From positions 34,696,106-34,760,105 of the forward strand of contig CP136063.1 of assembly GCA_032622095.1 (NCBI GenBank): DNA of 64,000 bases, read 5' to 3'. Positions 35,110-44,867 of the stretch are shown here, in pieces. This stretch comes from Siphonodentalium dalli (Eukaryota; Mollusca; Scaphopoda; Gadilida; Siphonodentaliidae). Numbering within the stretch: position 1 is the stretch's first letter; each line of letters begins with the position of its first letter. The notes under the pieces were generated by a model, which was given only the letters and a program-made list of their open reading frames with translations, was not told the origin of the DNA and did no database searches. Both the position numbers and the translations under genes were made by a program.

Positions 35110-35400
35110 AAATTACATTTTCTGCAAAAATCCGTCACCCAAACATGAAAATGTGAACGAAATGCGAGTTTTTCTGTTAAGATTTTCGACGATTTTCGTT
35201 CGGCGGAATGGAGATTTTTCATGAATGGAGGTGTCATCGTCCCATCGGTAAAAACACTACTTTTACCTGCAGAAAACAAGTGCAAACTTCTATTTTACTA
35301 TTTAGTATATATTAGACTAACATTTTCTGCAATAATCCGTCACCCAAACATGAAAATGTAAACGAAATATGACTTTTAGTGTTTAGATTATCGTCCCAGA
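35110..35400 (+). repeat. ~205 bp tandem repeat, right part
   Basis: Carries two starts of the unit (ATTTTCTGCAAAAATCCGTC at about 35115 and TTTTCTGCAATAATCCGTCA at about 35323). The last unit degenerates into GTGATAAATTTCCC ahead of the BEN exon. Confidence 0.85.
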
Positions 35401-35401
35401 A

Positions 35402-35851
35402 GTGATAAATTTCCCTAATTTCAACGCTTCGTTATTCGAACGCCCACCGTTCAGCATACGCTCAATTTTATCGGGAAAACATCACATTAGAGAGCAGGTA
35501 CAGGTAGCAGCATCTGCGCCGCCTGAAGAGACATATAACGGGCACACTCTGGCTGCACTCAAAGCAGCAGCAAAATCTGCCAGAGATAAGAAGGAAGTTA
35601 GAAATGTGGCTATGATGCTGTTCAGCTTGGATGAGTTGATAAACTGTTCAATATCAGGCAAAAGAACAGTTATGTGTGGAGATAGGTCCCAGAGGCCTGC
35701 CATCAATCAGCCGCGCCTCCAAATTTTGGAGGATGTTATGCACAGCAAGTGCAAAATGGACCATGCAAATTTTGTCAATAAATTTCAGAATCTGCAAAAA
35801 GATCTACGCCGGGAAGCTGCGGGAAGCCAAAAAAAAAAAAATACACACTGA
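35402..35851 (+). CDS. BEN-domain exon
   Basis: The frame reads HTLAALKAAAKSARDKK, then LFSLDELINCSISGKR, AINQPRLQILEDVM and FVNKFQNLQKDLRREAAG before a lysine-rich tail and a TGA. The LFxxDELxxxSxSGKR motif followed by a helical C-terminal half is how I recognise BEN domains, which bind DNA or chromatin proteins. The true 5' end of the exon is uncertain, since the first ~30 codons may be intronic. It is in the same orientation as the BEN-type N-terminal exons at 19.1-19.8 kb and could be the end of the same locus, pulled apart by insertions. Confidence 0.55.
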   Translation: MINFPNFNASLFERPPFSIRSILSGKHHIREQVQVAASAPPEETYNGHTLAALKAAAKSARDKKEVRNVAMMLFSLDELINCSISGKRTVMCGDRSQRPAINQPRLQILEDVMHSKCKMDHANFVNKFQNLQKDLRREAAGSQKKKNTH

Positions 35852-35962
35852 CTACTTGTATCAAGTTGTATGATGTTCTATAGGCACTGTAAATAAATTG
35901 ATGATTCACATGTATTTCTTACACATTTGTTGCAACATGCAGTCATGCATTATTAATAGCCT

Positions 35963-36415
35963 TTCTTGAAAGTTCATGAACTTTTCATATCTTATCCTGA
36001 GTAAACATGAACTTACATGAAAGGTTCCTGAAAATTAATTCATTAAACTTGATCAATTGCGCATGAAATAAAGGTGAAAAGTTCATGAACGTTTTCATGA
36101 TTTCATCATGAACTGAAAATGGAACATCTTTTTCATGCATGTTCATGAATAATTTAAGTTCATGATTTTTCCTTGAATTGACAATGTTCATGAACATCTG
36201 TTTTCATGCATGTTCATGAATAATTTAAGTTCATGATTTTTTTCTTGAAGGGATAATGTTCATGAACATTTTTTGTTTGTGCAAGTTCATGAAACACATT
36301 GTTCATGAGTTAATGAACATTCATGTACAGATATTGTTCATGATATGGATGTTCCATTTTCAGTTCATATTTGTTCATGAAAATGTTCATGAACATTTCA
36401 AGAATAATTCATGCA
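35963..36415. repeat. Fold-back rich in GTTCATGAAC palindromes
   Basis: More than a dozen TTCATGAA cores occur over 450 bp. The outer parts are inverted copies: ATGAACTGAAAATGGAACAT near 36110 pairs with ATGTTCCATTTTCAGTTCAT near 36350. CATGCATGTTCATGAATAAT occurs twice (36135 and 36205). It is non-coding. Confidence 0.85.
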
Positions 36416-36416
36416 G

Positions 36417-36835
36417 CATGGACTAAAACAGTCACTGGGCATATAAATTCTGCAAATATTATCATAACATCCCATGTTTCTGTCAAATTAAGGGGTCCCC
36501 GTTGTTCTAATTGGATTAAAACAGTCACTGGGCATATAAATTCTGCAAATATAGTCATAACATCCCATGTTTCTGCAAATTAAGGTGTCCCCATTGTTCT
36601 AATTGGACTAAAACAGTCACTGGGCATATAAATTCTGCAAATATTATCATAACATCCCATGTTTCTACCAAATTAAGGTGTCACCGTTGTTCTAAATGGA
36701 CTAAAACAGTCACTGGGCATATAAATTCTGCAAATATTTTCATAACATCCCATATTTCTGCCAAATTAAGTGGTCCCCATTGTTCTAATTGGATTAAAAC
36801 AGTCACTGGGCATATAAATTTAGCAAATATTTTGA
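36417..36835 (+). repeat. ~94 bp tandem repeat (4-5 units)
   Basis: Each unit starts TGGACTAAAACAGTCACTGG and contains ATATAAATTCTGCAAATATT and CATAACATCCCATGTTTCT. Spacing is about 90-95 bp. It lies directly after the fold-back and is non-coding. Confidence 0.95.
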
Positions 36836-36839
36836 TAAC

Positions 36840-37440
36840 GACCAATGTTGACACATAATGCATCACGACTGATATAAATTAGTAAAGTGTAATGACAAAT
36901 GTTGAACTATAATGCATCTCGACTGTACTGTTGCAACAATGCTATAAAATGGGGAGGGGGTCAGGATCTGAATTATATTATATAGTAATATATACAAATT
37001 ATTATGACATGATAAAATATGTATGTAACAGCTAACGCGACTATACCGATGAAAAAATAAATAAATTGGGGAAGGGGGCGTCAGGCTATATGGGGAAATA
37101 ATGTTTATACCAATGAACTAATATAAATTTGTAGAGCGATGTTGACATATAATGCATTGCGACTGTACTGTCGCGGCAATGCTATAAAATAGGGGGGGTC
37201 TGAAATGATCTCTACCGGTATCTCTATAGTCTATACATGTAGATGGCGCCAGATTCTATTGTAAGGAATAGCAACTGATTTACCTATATAGTACAAATTA
37301 GTATCGCATGATAAAATATGTACATGTACGTAACAGCTAATGCGACTATACCGATGAAAAAATAAATTGGGGGTGAGGGTATATGGGGAAATAGGGGTTT
37401 ATACCTTTATATAAATTTGTATAGCGACAACGACATGAAA
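36840..37440 (+). repeat. Direct duplication of a ~270 bp block
   Basis: Two diverged copies each contain ATGTTGA...TATAATGCAT, CGACTGTACTGT, AATGCTATAAAAT, GATAAAATATGTA, AACAGCTAA and GCGACTATACCGATGAAAAA. It is non-coding, upstream of the OB-fold gene. Confidence 0.8.
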
Positions 37441-37648
37441 ACGACACAGTTTAACAACTAAACTGATTAATGAACTCTGGGTAAATGAAGCAGAGTATTC
37501 GCTATAGTCGATCACTTATACCGACCATGCAGACCTGACTGATGAAAGATTGTGGGTACCCAAAGCGAATGATTTAAGAATTCACGCAAGTATTAACATG
37601 CATGAGCGATTTCCTTTCGTGGCCGATTTCTGTAGTCATTGTGTTTAT

Positions 37649-37708
37649 GTGATCTTGCAAGGGAGCAGGACCAACGGAATTTGTGATCTTGCAAGGGATC
37701 AGGACCAA
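37649..37708 (+). repeat. ~35 bp direct duplication in the leader of exon 1
   Basis: TGATCTTGCAAGGGA, then CAGGACCAACGGAATT, occurs twice in a row, followed by GCTTTGGCAGAATCCGAGG. The latter is shared with copy B upstream of 21770. Confidence 0.85.
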
Positions 37709-37780
37709 CGGAATTGCTTTGGCAGAATCCGAGGAGAAAGAAAGAAAGAAAGAAGGAAAGATGGCGACGATTACTTTGCG

Positions 37781-40184
37781 ATGAATGAATTAAAAGAAGT
37801 CAAAGATTTCAAGATGGGAAACGCGATAACAAAGGAAGGGCAGATCTATGATCTTAAGGTTGAATCGGAAGAGCTGGCAGGGAAGTTGGAGAGTGGGAGG
37901 GAGTACATCGTCAAAGTGTTTGACATGTACACAAACAGTACGAGCGGCCACGAGGTCATAGTACTAAAAAATGGCAAGACAAGGGTAAATAAAGTTTTTT
38001 TAGTGTGACAACTTAATTTATTTTACGGGTTATAAATGATTATATGGAATTTTTATAGTGAAAAATGTAGAATTTGTTAAGCACCATGATTTAAAAAATA
38101 AAACCCCACAGAATTATCTGTGGGAGCGAGTCAACTCGTACCCTGATATAAAATTCGCATTTAAATTTTTTTTAAAAGATGTAATATGTCTTATTCTTGG
38201 TGCCTGATCATAGTATGTCAGTTATTTTTGTTTAAATACCACTGTTTTGTCCCCATGGATTTCTGAAAAACACCAGGGTACGAGTTGGTCAGGGTATGAG
38301 TTGACTGACACCCACTTATAAAAGTAGCAAAAAGTGACACATGATCACTGATAAAAGTAGCCAAAAGTGACATGATCACTGATAAAAGTAGCAAAAAGTG
38401 ACACATGATCAGTCTGCACATATTAAAGGTACTCAATCCGATCAGAGGGTCCCCATCTCAACAGATTCCAAACAACAACAAAATTTTATCAAAGGTCACT
38501 TTAGTCATCAGAATCGATGTGAACTATCGTATATAACTTGCCCAAAATGTGTTGTATAGCAACATTTGGTTGAATGGATTTTAGTATCGAGAGTATGTCG
38601 GTCAGCTTTTTCGTTAAACTTCGCTGGTAATAGTACAGGGGTGAAATTTCGCAAATCAACACTAAGTACGGGTCAAAAATTGTGGATAGTTTCATATGTT
38701 TTCATATAGAGATCATTTGAGAAAAATTTAACCTAATAATTGTTCAAAGTATTCAATTCATTTTGAACTAATTCCCCTGTGTCACCCACATTTTTGGATA
38801 ATACATTGATGTTTAAAATGAATGGTTCCTTAGCCACAGTAGAATACTGGGAATTTTTTCATGATTTTAGCTTTTAAACTGATAAATTTAGCTTAGGTTT
38901 AAGCACATAAATTCATATTTTGTTACACATTTAGCTGAAATTTAATAAACGTAGGGTCCCAAATAAGCAGCGTACAGGGGGATTTCTCCTTGAAAATAGT
39001 TAAGCGTACGGGTACGCTTATTTAGCATATGGGTACGCTTCTTCGGATCCCGAGAGTAGAATATTATTAAATCATTCAAGTACAGGAGACTATTACACTT
39101 ATATTGTTCACTATGTTAGTTGGTCTGGACAGAGAATATTGAACCATTCATGTGCACAGCCCTCATAATTGGCTACGGCAATTGGCAATGCCCAAGCCAT
39201 TTGCTGAAGCAAGCTGGGCCACGATAAAGGGTTGCCGTAGCAGATTGCCGAAGCCAAACAATCTGAATTAAAAGGGCTGTGTGCATGGGATGAAACTCTA
39301 AAATACCTATATTGTTTGCTCGATGTGTATTTCCAATTGTTTGCAATGAAGAATTTGCCTAACATGTCATTTTATACTTAAATACCCTGAACATTTTTTT
39401 TTTACACTTGTTTTTTTATTTTTAAACTTTCTTTTCTTTTTTTTATAGATTATATGCACGTGTAGGCTTCTGTCCACATACTTTTAATAGAAGAGAATTG
39501 GATGTATAAGAGAATAATCTGGTGAAGAATTTCTAACGATGAATGAGCACATCTGCCATAATTAAAGGGTTAAGTAGTTATTTTTTGTTGTGACTGGAAT
39601 GTTTAGAGGGCAATCACCATCTCAATAAGCAAACTAGCAATTAGAATGCATTAACATTGTCACATTTATATACATGTAGCATTTTTTTTTTTAAATTTGT
39701 ATTTTTAATTACAGATATTCAGAACACAAGAAAAGTTTAACAGATGGAATGACATTTTGGGAATAGTTTATCTTTGAGGTAAATAGATGTATTAAAACTA
39801 TTTCCAGGTTTCTGATTTAAAGATAAATAGGCCTAATGAAAAGGAATGGACCCGGAGGGATATAACAGTTAGAGATGCTACTGGAAGCATAATGGTGAAA
39901 CTGTGGTCAGATTATGGAAATCTTACTCAGAGTGATGTCGGGAAGAAGTTTCGGTTTCAGACCTTGGAGGTGTCTAAATACAGGAGGCTGACATCACTGA
40001 CATATGTCGCAGAGACTGACATAAAGATACTTATGGTTTTACATGGCAAACATGTGTTGAACAATTTTAAATGGCACTTAAATCAATTAGCATGTTGGAA
40101 CCAGAACGATGTTAATAATGTCAAACAGAAGATCATTCTTTCACAGTTTGAAATAAAAAGTTTGTTTAATTATATTTGTGGGGT

Positions 40185-40262
<78 letters not shown>

Positions 40263-41928
40263 CTCCCATCATGAAAGGGTTTGTAGGTGACATAACTATG
40301 TGGTATTGAAATTTGATTAAATTAACATGTCACATTGTGTTGTGATGAAAGCTTACATAAATTGGGTATATGTTGTCTTTTGTTTAAGGGAGTTTTAAGG
40401 TCCATTTTCTAAACTGAGCATGTGTCCTTTTCAATGTGGGAGTAAGCAAAATTAAGTTACAATGTAGTTAAAGATGTAGTCTTAATTGCAATGATTCTAT
40501 TTATATCGAATTGTAATAAGTACGGTTTCATAAATATAGAGTGTTCTGTGTCCATAGAGAATGATAAATCTCTGTATGTGTGAATATGTAAGTGATCGAT
40601 TTTCTTGTTCCCAGGAAATAATCCCAGAAGAAATTATTGAGGAAGAGAGAGAGGCAGAAATCCTGGTCATTGGGTTAGACAAAGAAGGGTGAGTTTATTT
40701 GTAGAAATTCTTTAGTTTTTGGATTATTGTCAGGAACTAGTGGGCCAGTTGATTCCTACATCACCTCTACTATGACCATTCCAATTGTGTATCATGTTTA
40801 GAGTTGGCAGTAGTTGGACACGGTTTACATATTTAAAAATTTAACATTTCTTTGGTTATCATGATGGTTCTGAAAAATTGAGGAACTCAAGTCATTTGTG
40901 GCGAAAACAGCTGGTGTTATACCGTTATATAAAAAAAATAATTGGGTATTTAAGTACTAGGGCTGCAAAGTTCACCACGGTTTCGGTGAATAACGAAGTT
41001 TACCGGCGGTGCGATACGCGGTTTGTTTCATAATTATTCCGGTACGTTTTCGATTTGCATTTTTGTCGCCCAAGCTCTCTGAGAAGACACTTTTCATTGG
41101 CTGTAACCGCAATGATTCCATAATTTCCTTTTCTGTTAACCAATCAAAATATTTTTTTTCCGCTATCGCGAGGGTCCTTTCAATATATTTGACATTTAAA
41201 ATCTATAAAATTAACATGTCGGAAGTATCGAATGATCAAAGTTCTCAGCCGGTCGGGGACGGACCTGGCGGGATAATTCGAAAAAATTGTCGGGGCACAG
41301 GCGATGTTTAAATCGCCGGTGTGGAAGCACTTTGTGTGTCGTGCGTTCAAGTTGAAAGTCTGAGTATGTTTGCAGTTAATTTAAATTTTTATTGAAATTT
41401 GGAACATAAAGGAATTAATGATAACGGAAATTAGGAATTATCCTTTTATAGAAATCATGACATACGCAAAACTAAATGTTACTCAGAAGGATATCTCAAA
41501 ACATGTGCACCCTTCAGCTCTTTTTTGGTGAGAGTGATCCCTTCAACCTTAGGAATCTTTGATTGCCAAATAACTGTACAGCCTAGAGTACAGGATGCCG
41601 AGATGGTATAACATCAAGTGTGGTCATAATTCCAGTACATATTGAATAATAGTACACATAATGGCTATTTATTATAATGCAACAGAACGATCAAAAGTTG
41701 TAAACTGGTCCAACTTTCAGTCTGGAATGTATCGTGATACGTATCGTGTCGTTGCAAAAATTGTGATACGTATCAAATCGTGAGGTGGGCGTATCGTTGC
41801 AGCCCTATTAAGTAATAGTATGCTGAGAGTAAGGACACATACGACACATCACACTAACTACCATTGATGCCGTAACTATGATGTTTGTTTAATTTTTCCA
41901 GAGACAAGTACATGCTGTTCAGTCAATA
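37781..41928 (+). CDS. Multi-exon gene for an RPA70-like OB-fold protein
   Basis: Exon 1 (37781-37984) starts MNELKEVKDFKMGN, includes EYIVKVFDMY, and ends KNGKTR at donor AGG|GTAAAT, in phase 0. Exon 2 starts at 39808 after TTTCCAG, also in phase 0, and reads EWTRRDITVRDATGSIMVKL, then FRFQTLEVSKYR. It ends near 40035, or further on. The TVRDATGSIxVKLW pattern is that of the OB-fold of replication protein A large subunits, which bind single-stranded DNA. Exon 3 (40615-40688) reads EIIPEEIIEEEREAEILVIG. Exon 4 from 41902 gives DKYMLFSQ and a TAG at 41926-41928. A hAT element occupies intron 3. The exon 2 end and the true stop are uncertain. Damaged exon 1 duplicates lie at 21-22.5 kb. Confidence 0.55.
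38127..38412. repeat. Inverted AGTCAACTCGTACCCTGA ends and ATGATCACTGATAAAAGTAG triplet
   Basis: AGTCAACTCGTACCCTGA at 38130 pairs with TCAGGGTATGAGTTGACT at about 38290. After it, a ~33 bp unit (ATGATCACTGATAAAAGTAG then CAAAAAGTGACAC) is repeated about three times. It sits in intron 1 of the OB-fold gene and is probably a decayed small element. Confidence 0.65.
39145..39295. repeat. Imperfect ~145 bp fold-back in intron 1
   Basis: CATGTGCACAGCCCT pairs with AGGGCTGTGTGCATG, and GGCTACGGCAATTGGC pairs with the GCCGTAGCAGATTGCCGAAGCC side. It is a small palindromic repeat with no coding content. Confidence 0.6.
40185..40262 (+). repeat. Uninterrupted 78-base poly-G tract
   Basis: Seventy-eight consecutive G after GTGGGGT, within intron 2 (or just after exon 2) of the OB-fold gene. 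It is on the coding strand, so the pre-mRNA would carry poly-G. The exact length should be treated with caution, because such tracts are hard to sequence. Confidence 0.9.
40958..41807 (+). mobile_element. 850 bp hAT element, internally deleted
   Basis: TAGGGCTGCAA at the left and TTGCAGCCCTA at the right are perfect inverted ends. They are flanked by TTAAGTAC and TTAAGTAA, an 8-bp duplication with one difference. 8-bp duplications are diagnostic of hAT. The element keeps a leader and the start of a transposase-like frame: the ATG at 41215 reads SEVSNDQSSQPVGDGPGG and, after a stop, FKSPVWKHFVC, resembling the SxVWKxF entry of a BED zinc finger. The rest of the transposase is gone, and the 3' part has ATCGTGATACGTATC repeats. 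It lies in intron 3 of the OB-fold gene. Confidence 0.8.
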
Positions 41929-41993
41929 GGAGGAAGAGTACTATGTTGGTGCTGCTTTATTCCACGAGAAAATGGGGAGCGAGGAGGATGTGT

Positions 41994-42381
41994 TTAACCC
42001 TTTACCCAACAGAACGGCCCTGTGCCAATGCATTCTCTTATATATGTGAGTCGACCATAGGTCGCCTCGCATATATAAGAGAATGCATTGGCTTAACACA
42101 TTAAAAATTATAAAATTGTTAAAGAATGTAAGAAAAAATGGTAAAAAAGATTTTTTTAGGCCAATGCATTTTCTTATATATGCGAGGCCACCTATGGTCG
42201 ACTCGCATATATAAGAGAATGCATTGGCAAAGGGCATAACTGTAACCATCACAATGTGGTCAATGAGCCGGTTCCAATGATATCCATATTTGTATGGTTT
42301 TATTGAGACAGACCCAAGATAATTTAGGCTGTTGCAGCTTTATTTGGCCGTTTTTGGCCGGTTTGTTGGGTAAAGGGTTAA
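41994..42381. mobile_element. TTAA-flanked double-hairpin MITE (second copy)
   Basis: Ends TTAACCCTTTACCCAACA and TGTTGGGTAAAGGGTTAA, bounded by TTAA. It has the same internal order as 21887-22345 but in the opposite orientation, with CCGTTTTTGGCCGGTTTGTT and TGGTTACAG-type blocks near the right end. Hairpins lie at 42024-42092 and 42160-42228. It is non-autonomous. Confidence 0.85.
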
Positions 42382-42439
42382 AGCAGTGCCATTTAGGCTT
42401 TTAATTAAGGTAACCGGAAGCTGTGTAAGCAGTGTCGTC

Positions 42440-43500
42440 CACCTCCTGACCAAATCAATAATTTACAGGCAGAAAATATTGTATTTGATTCAAGGAACCC
42501 AACCACCGAAAAGTGATAGTCATGAGATATCTTTGTTTGAAATCTTACATTGTTTGAAAACGTATCGGACAAGCTGACACAAATGGTGTCCGTTGAACAT
42601 CAAATTACCAACAGTGGAAAGAAGGGAGGGGTCCAGGCCCTTCTGAAAGAGAATACATTTCCTGGCATGGTATTCACTTGGTGTGTTGCTCATAGATTGG
42701 TGCTCACAATCAAGGACTGTTTAGATGGTACCTATTTTGAGAAGGTTGACCATATATTGAATAAATTGTATGCAATTTACAATAAGTCGCCTAAGAAGTT
42801 AACTGAAATGAAATGTCTTGATGCATCAGGCGATGAAAAAAACCTATGAGTTTGAAGAAGGCTCAGTCAAACCTAAAAGAGCATCAGGCACACGATGGGT
42901 TTCCTTAACCCTTTGAGTGCCAGGTCGATTTTTGTATCAACCCATATACCCTGTGCCAATGCATTCTCTTATATATGCGAGTCGACCATAGGTCGCCTCG
43001 CATATATAAGAGAATGCATTGGCCTAATAATTTTTTTTTTACAATTTTTTACAATTTTAATAATTTATTCTTATATTCTTTAAACAGATTTATTTTGTAG
43101 GTTTAGGGCCGATAAGATCGGCCCCAGGCACTCAAAGGGTTAAAGTTAGAAGCACTTCGTCTTGTATTTGACAAGTTTGGTCTATATCTTCAACATGTAG
43201 AAGGTCTTGCTTCAGATGTTTCAAACAAATACAAGGAGAAATACAAGGGATACATTAAGAAATGGAAACAACCAAAGATGTTACTCAATGTGACTTATTG
43301 ACATACTAACTCCAGCTTCCATTCTATCTAAATGCTTCCAAGGTGAAGACATAGATTGTGTCAGCGCCCTTGAAGCATTTTGGAGAGCCAAGATGAAGCT
43401 AGAAGTTCTCAAGTCTAACACAATAATACTGACATTATACTGGGATACAGGGGGTTTGAAAGTGTATAGGAAACTCAGTTAATATTAAAAATCCATGACA
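42440..43500 (+). pseudogene. hAT/ZNF862-like transposase pseudogene split by a MITE
   Basis: The frame 42550-42849 reads GKKGGVQALLKENTF then FTWCVAHRLVLTIKDCL, FEKVDHILNKLYAIY and NKSPKKLTEM. It continues KPKRASGTRWVS up to 42904, is interrupted by a TTAA MITE, and resumes at 43144 with KLEALRLVFDKFGLYLQHVE. After a stop and frameshift comes ILSKCFQGEDIDCVSALEAF. The HCVAHRLEL, SPKK, RASGTRWVS and ALEAxxxxKxKLE order is that of ZNF862-like proteins, which derive from hAT transposases. The copy is dead. Confidence 0.75.
42905..43143. mobile_element. TTAA-flanked MITE inside the ZNF862-like pseudogene
   Basis: The left end is TTAACCCTTTGAGTGCCAGG and the right end is CCAGGCACTCAAAGGGTTAA, with 69-bp hairpin module 42955-43023 inside. 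Removing the insert with one TTAA rejoins the host frame at GTRWVS and KLEALRL, which fixes both ends. It is closely related to 5975-6452. Confidence 0.9.
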
Positions 43501-43619
43501 GGTACTGAACTCCATATGACAGACCCCAATCAGTTGGTGCCTGTCATAGTGACAGGCACACTCCGGGGAAATTTGAGAAATTATTTGCAGGCTTGGATAT
43601 GATTAATATTCATATTTGT

Positions 43620-44083
43620 GTTTGTTGGGTAAAGGGTTAAGTGTGACAATACCACAGCTGTCAGACGTTAATAAGCAAGGTGGTCATATCCCTGATCTTA
43701 ACAATCTTTGCAAAACCATTTTTGCATGGACCGAACTCAGGCATATCGACCTATCAGCTGTACACATCGCTGGATTGGAAATGGTCGATGCCGATGATTT
43801 ATCGTGCATTTTAAAGCCTCGAATGGCAGTTGAAACCTAATCTTTTTCATCACATTACTTGTGTATTTGATTTTGTACCAGATAGACTTATTTGCTTCGC
43901 GATGGAATACGCAACTCATCAAATTTATCAGTTGGAGTTTTGACCACCACGCTATTCGCACAGATGCATTGAGCCTCCCTTGGGCGGTCAGCCCCAGACT
44001 GAATCAAGGTTATACTGAAATGGTATTCCTCACTATTGCTATCACAGACATAGTCTCGAGTAGCCACGTATACAGATGAGAGA
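43620..44083 (+). pseudogene. DIRS-type RNase H fragment next to a solo TTAA-element end
   Basis: TGTTTGTTGGGTAAAGGGTT with a following AA (43620-43641) is the right end of a TTAA MITE without its left partner. Then comes HIDLSAVHIAGLEMVDADDL in one frame and DLFASRWNTQLIKFISW with TDALSLPW in another. HLSAxHIPGxxNxxAD and DLFASRxNxQxxxxxSWxPDPxAxxxDAFxxxW are signatures of the RNase H domain of DIRS/Ngaro retroelements. A frameshift and a stop separate the two parts near 43840-43885. Confidence 0.7.
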
Positions 44084-44245
44084 AAATCATTTATTCATCT
44101 AATAAAGTATCTAAAGGTTAGATCTGTCCATTATTACTCTCAGTTTATTGGTACTTCGTACATCTGATATTCCCCAAGTTATCTCGGGACAATGCTCTGT
44201 TAACATTTTCACTCCCGAAGATTTCTGTACGAACGTATGCAGGAG

Positions 44246-44622
44246 AATTCATATTCTCATCCTCACATTTATGTGTGGATGAGAGGAATTCTCCGAAATA
44301 GAGAGGGAAGAAATCTGAGGGAGTAACTACCCTCCCTGTATTTCCCTCCCTTATAATTCCATTGCAACTTCTCGGGGAAGTGACTCTTTTCCCACATCAC
44401 GTGGTCACTGCATGTAATGACACAGACCAGCACCACAGATTATTCATTCAATTATCAATTGACCTCAATCAATTGACACTCTGGATGGGGAACGCACAAC
44501 GACCTACATTGTATTACCAGTAATATGCTCTGTTAACATTTTCACTCCCTCTGATTTCTTCCCTCTCTATTTCGGAGAATTCCTCTCATCCACATATAAA
44601 TGTGAGGATGAGAATATGAATT
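44246..44622. mobile_element. Fold-back MITE with self-complementary arms
   Basis: The arms of ~79 bp (44246-44324 and 44544-44622) are inverted copies. They share TCCGAAATAGAGAGGGAAGA or its complement. Each arm also folds on itself, since GGAGAATTC...GAATTCTCC brackets a CTCATCCTCACATTTATG/TGTGGATGAG stem. CTCTGTTAACATTTTCACTC occurs as a direct repeat at about 44196 and 44528. It is non-coding. Confidence 0.8.
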
Positions 44623-44867
44623 TTGTTTCCCACAACTCTGGCGACATAATCAAATACAAAATAAATCACAACAGAGGCTACTTTAAACATTGAACTGGCA
44701 GTGGTGGACATCAACATTCTAGACTTTGTCTTTTGGACACGAAAGGGACTGTTAAAAATTCAGGTGAGTTTATACAAAGTTTGTTGGAATGACACCCAAC
44801 TGCCTTTGGAAAGATATTTGTTTTCAATATGTTAAATTGTATCCGAGATACTAACAGGATTCCCAAT

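Larger units (their letters stand above)
28858..35112 (+). mobile_element. Ngaro/DIRS-like tyrosine-recombinase retrotransposon, rearranged
   Basis: It interrupts the ~205 bp repeat (TTAGTATAT at left, ACATTTTCTGCAAAAAT at right). In order: a leader with three CCAAT motifs, an SGNH-hydrolase ORF (29358-30042), a non-coding tract of hairpin motifs (30605-32335) split by a hAT-like insertion, Gag (33342-34523), and the start of the polymerase ORF (34444-34680). The polymerase region then switches to reverse transcriptase on the opposite strand (34686-34920). RNase H, methyltransferase and tyrosine recombinase are missing. Gag and RT sequence features match the DIRS order. An SGNH-type ORF is known in Ngaro elements, so I favour Ngaro. 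It cannot be autonomous. Confidence 0.6.

Noticed and set aside
28858-35112. A standard LTR retrotransposon
   Set aside because: No direct LTR pair found, and the Gag and RT signatures are those of DIRS/Ngaro elements rather than Gypsy or Copia.
39892-40290. Frame running into a poly-glycine protein tail
   Set aside because: The glycine run is a translation of the G78 tract; the OB-fold similarity ends before it, so it is probably intronic.
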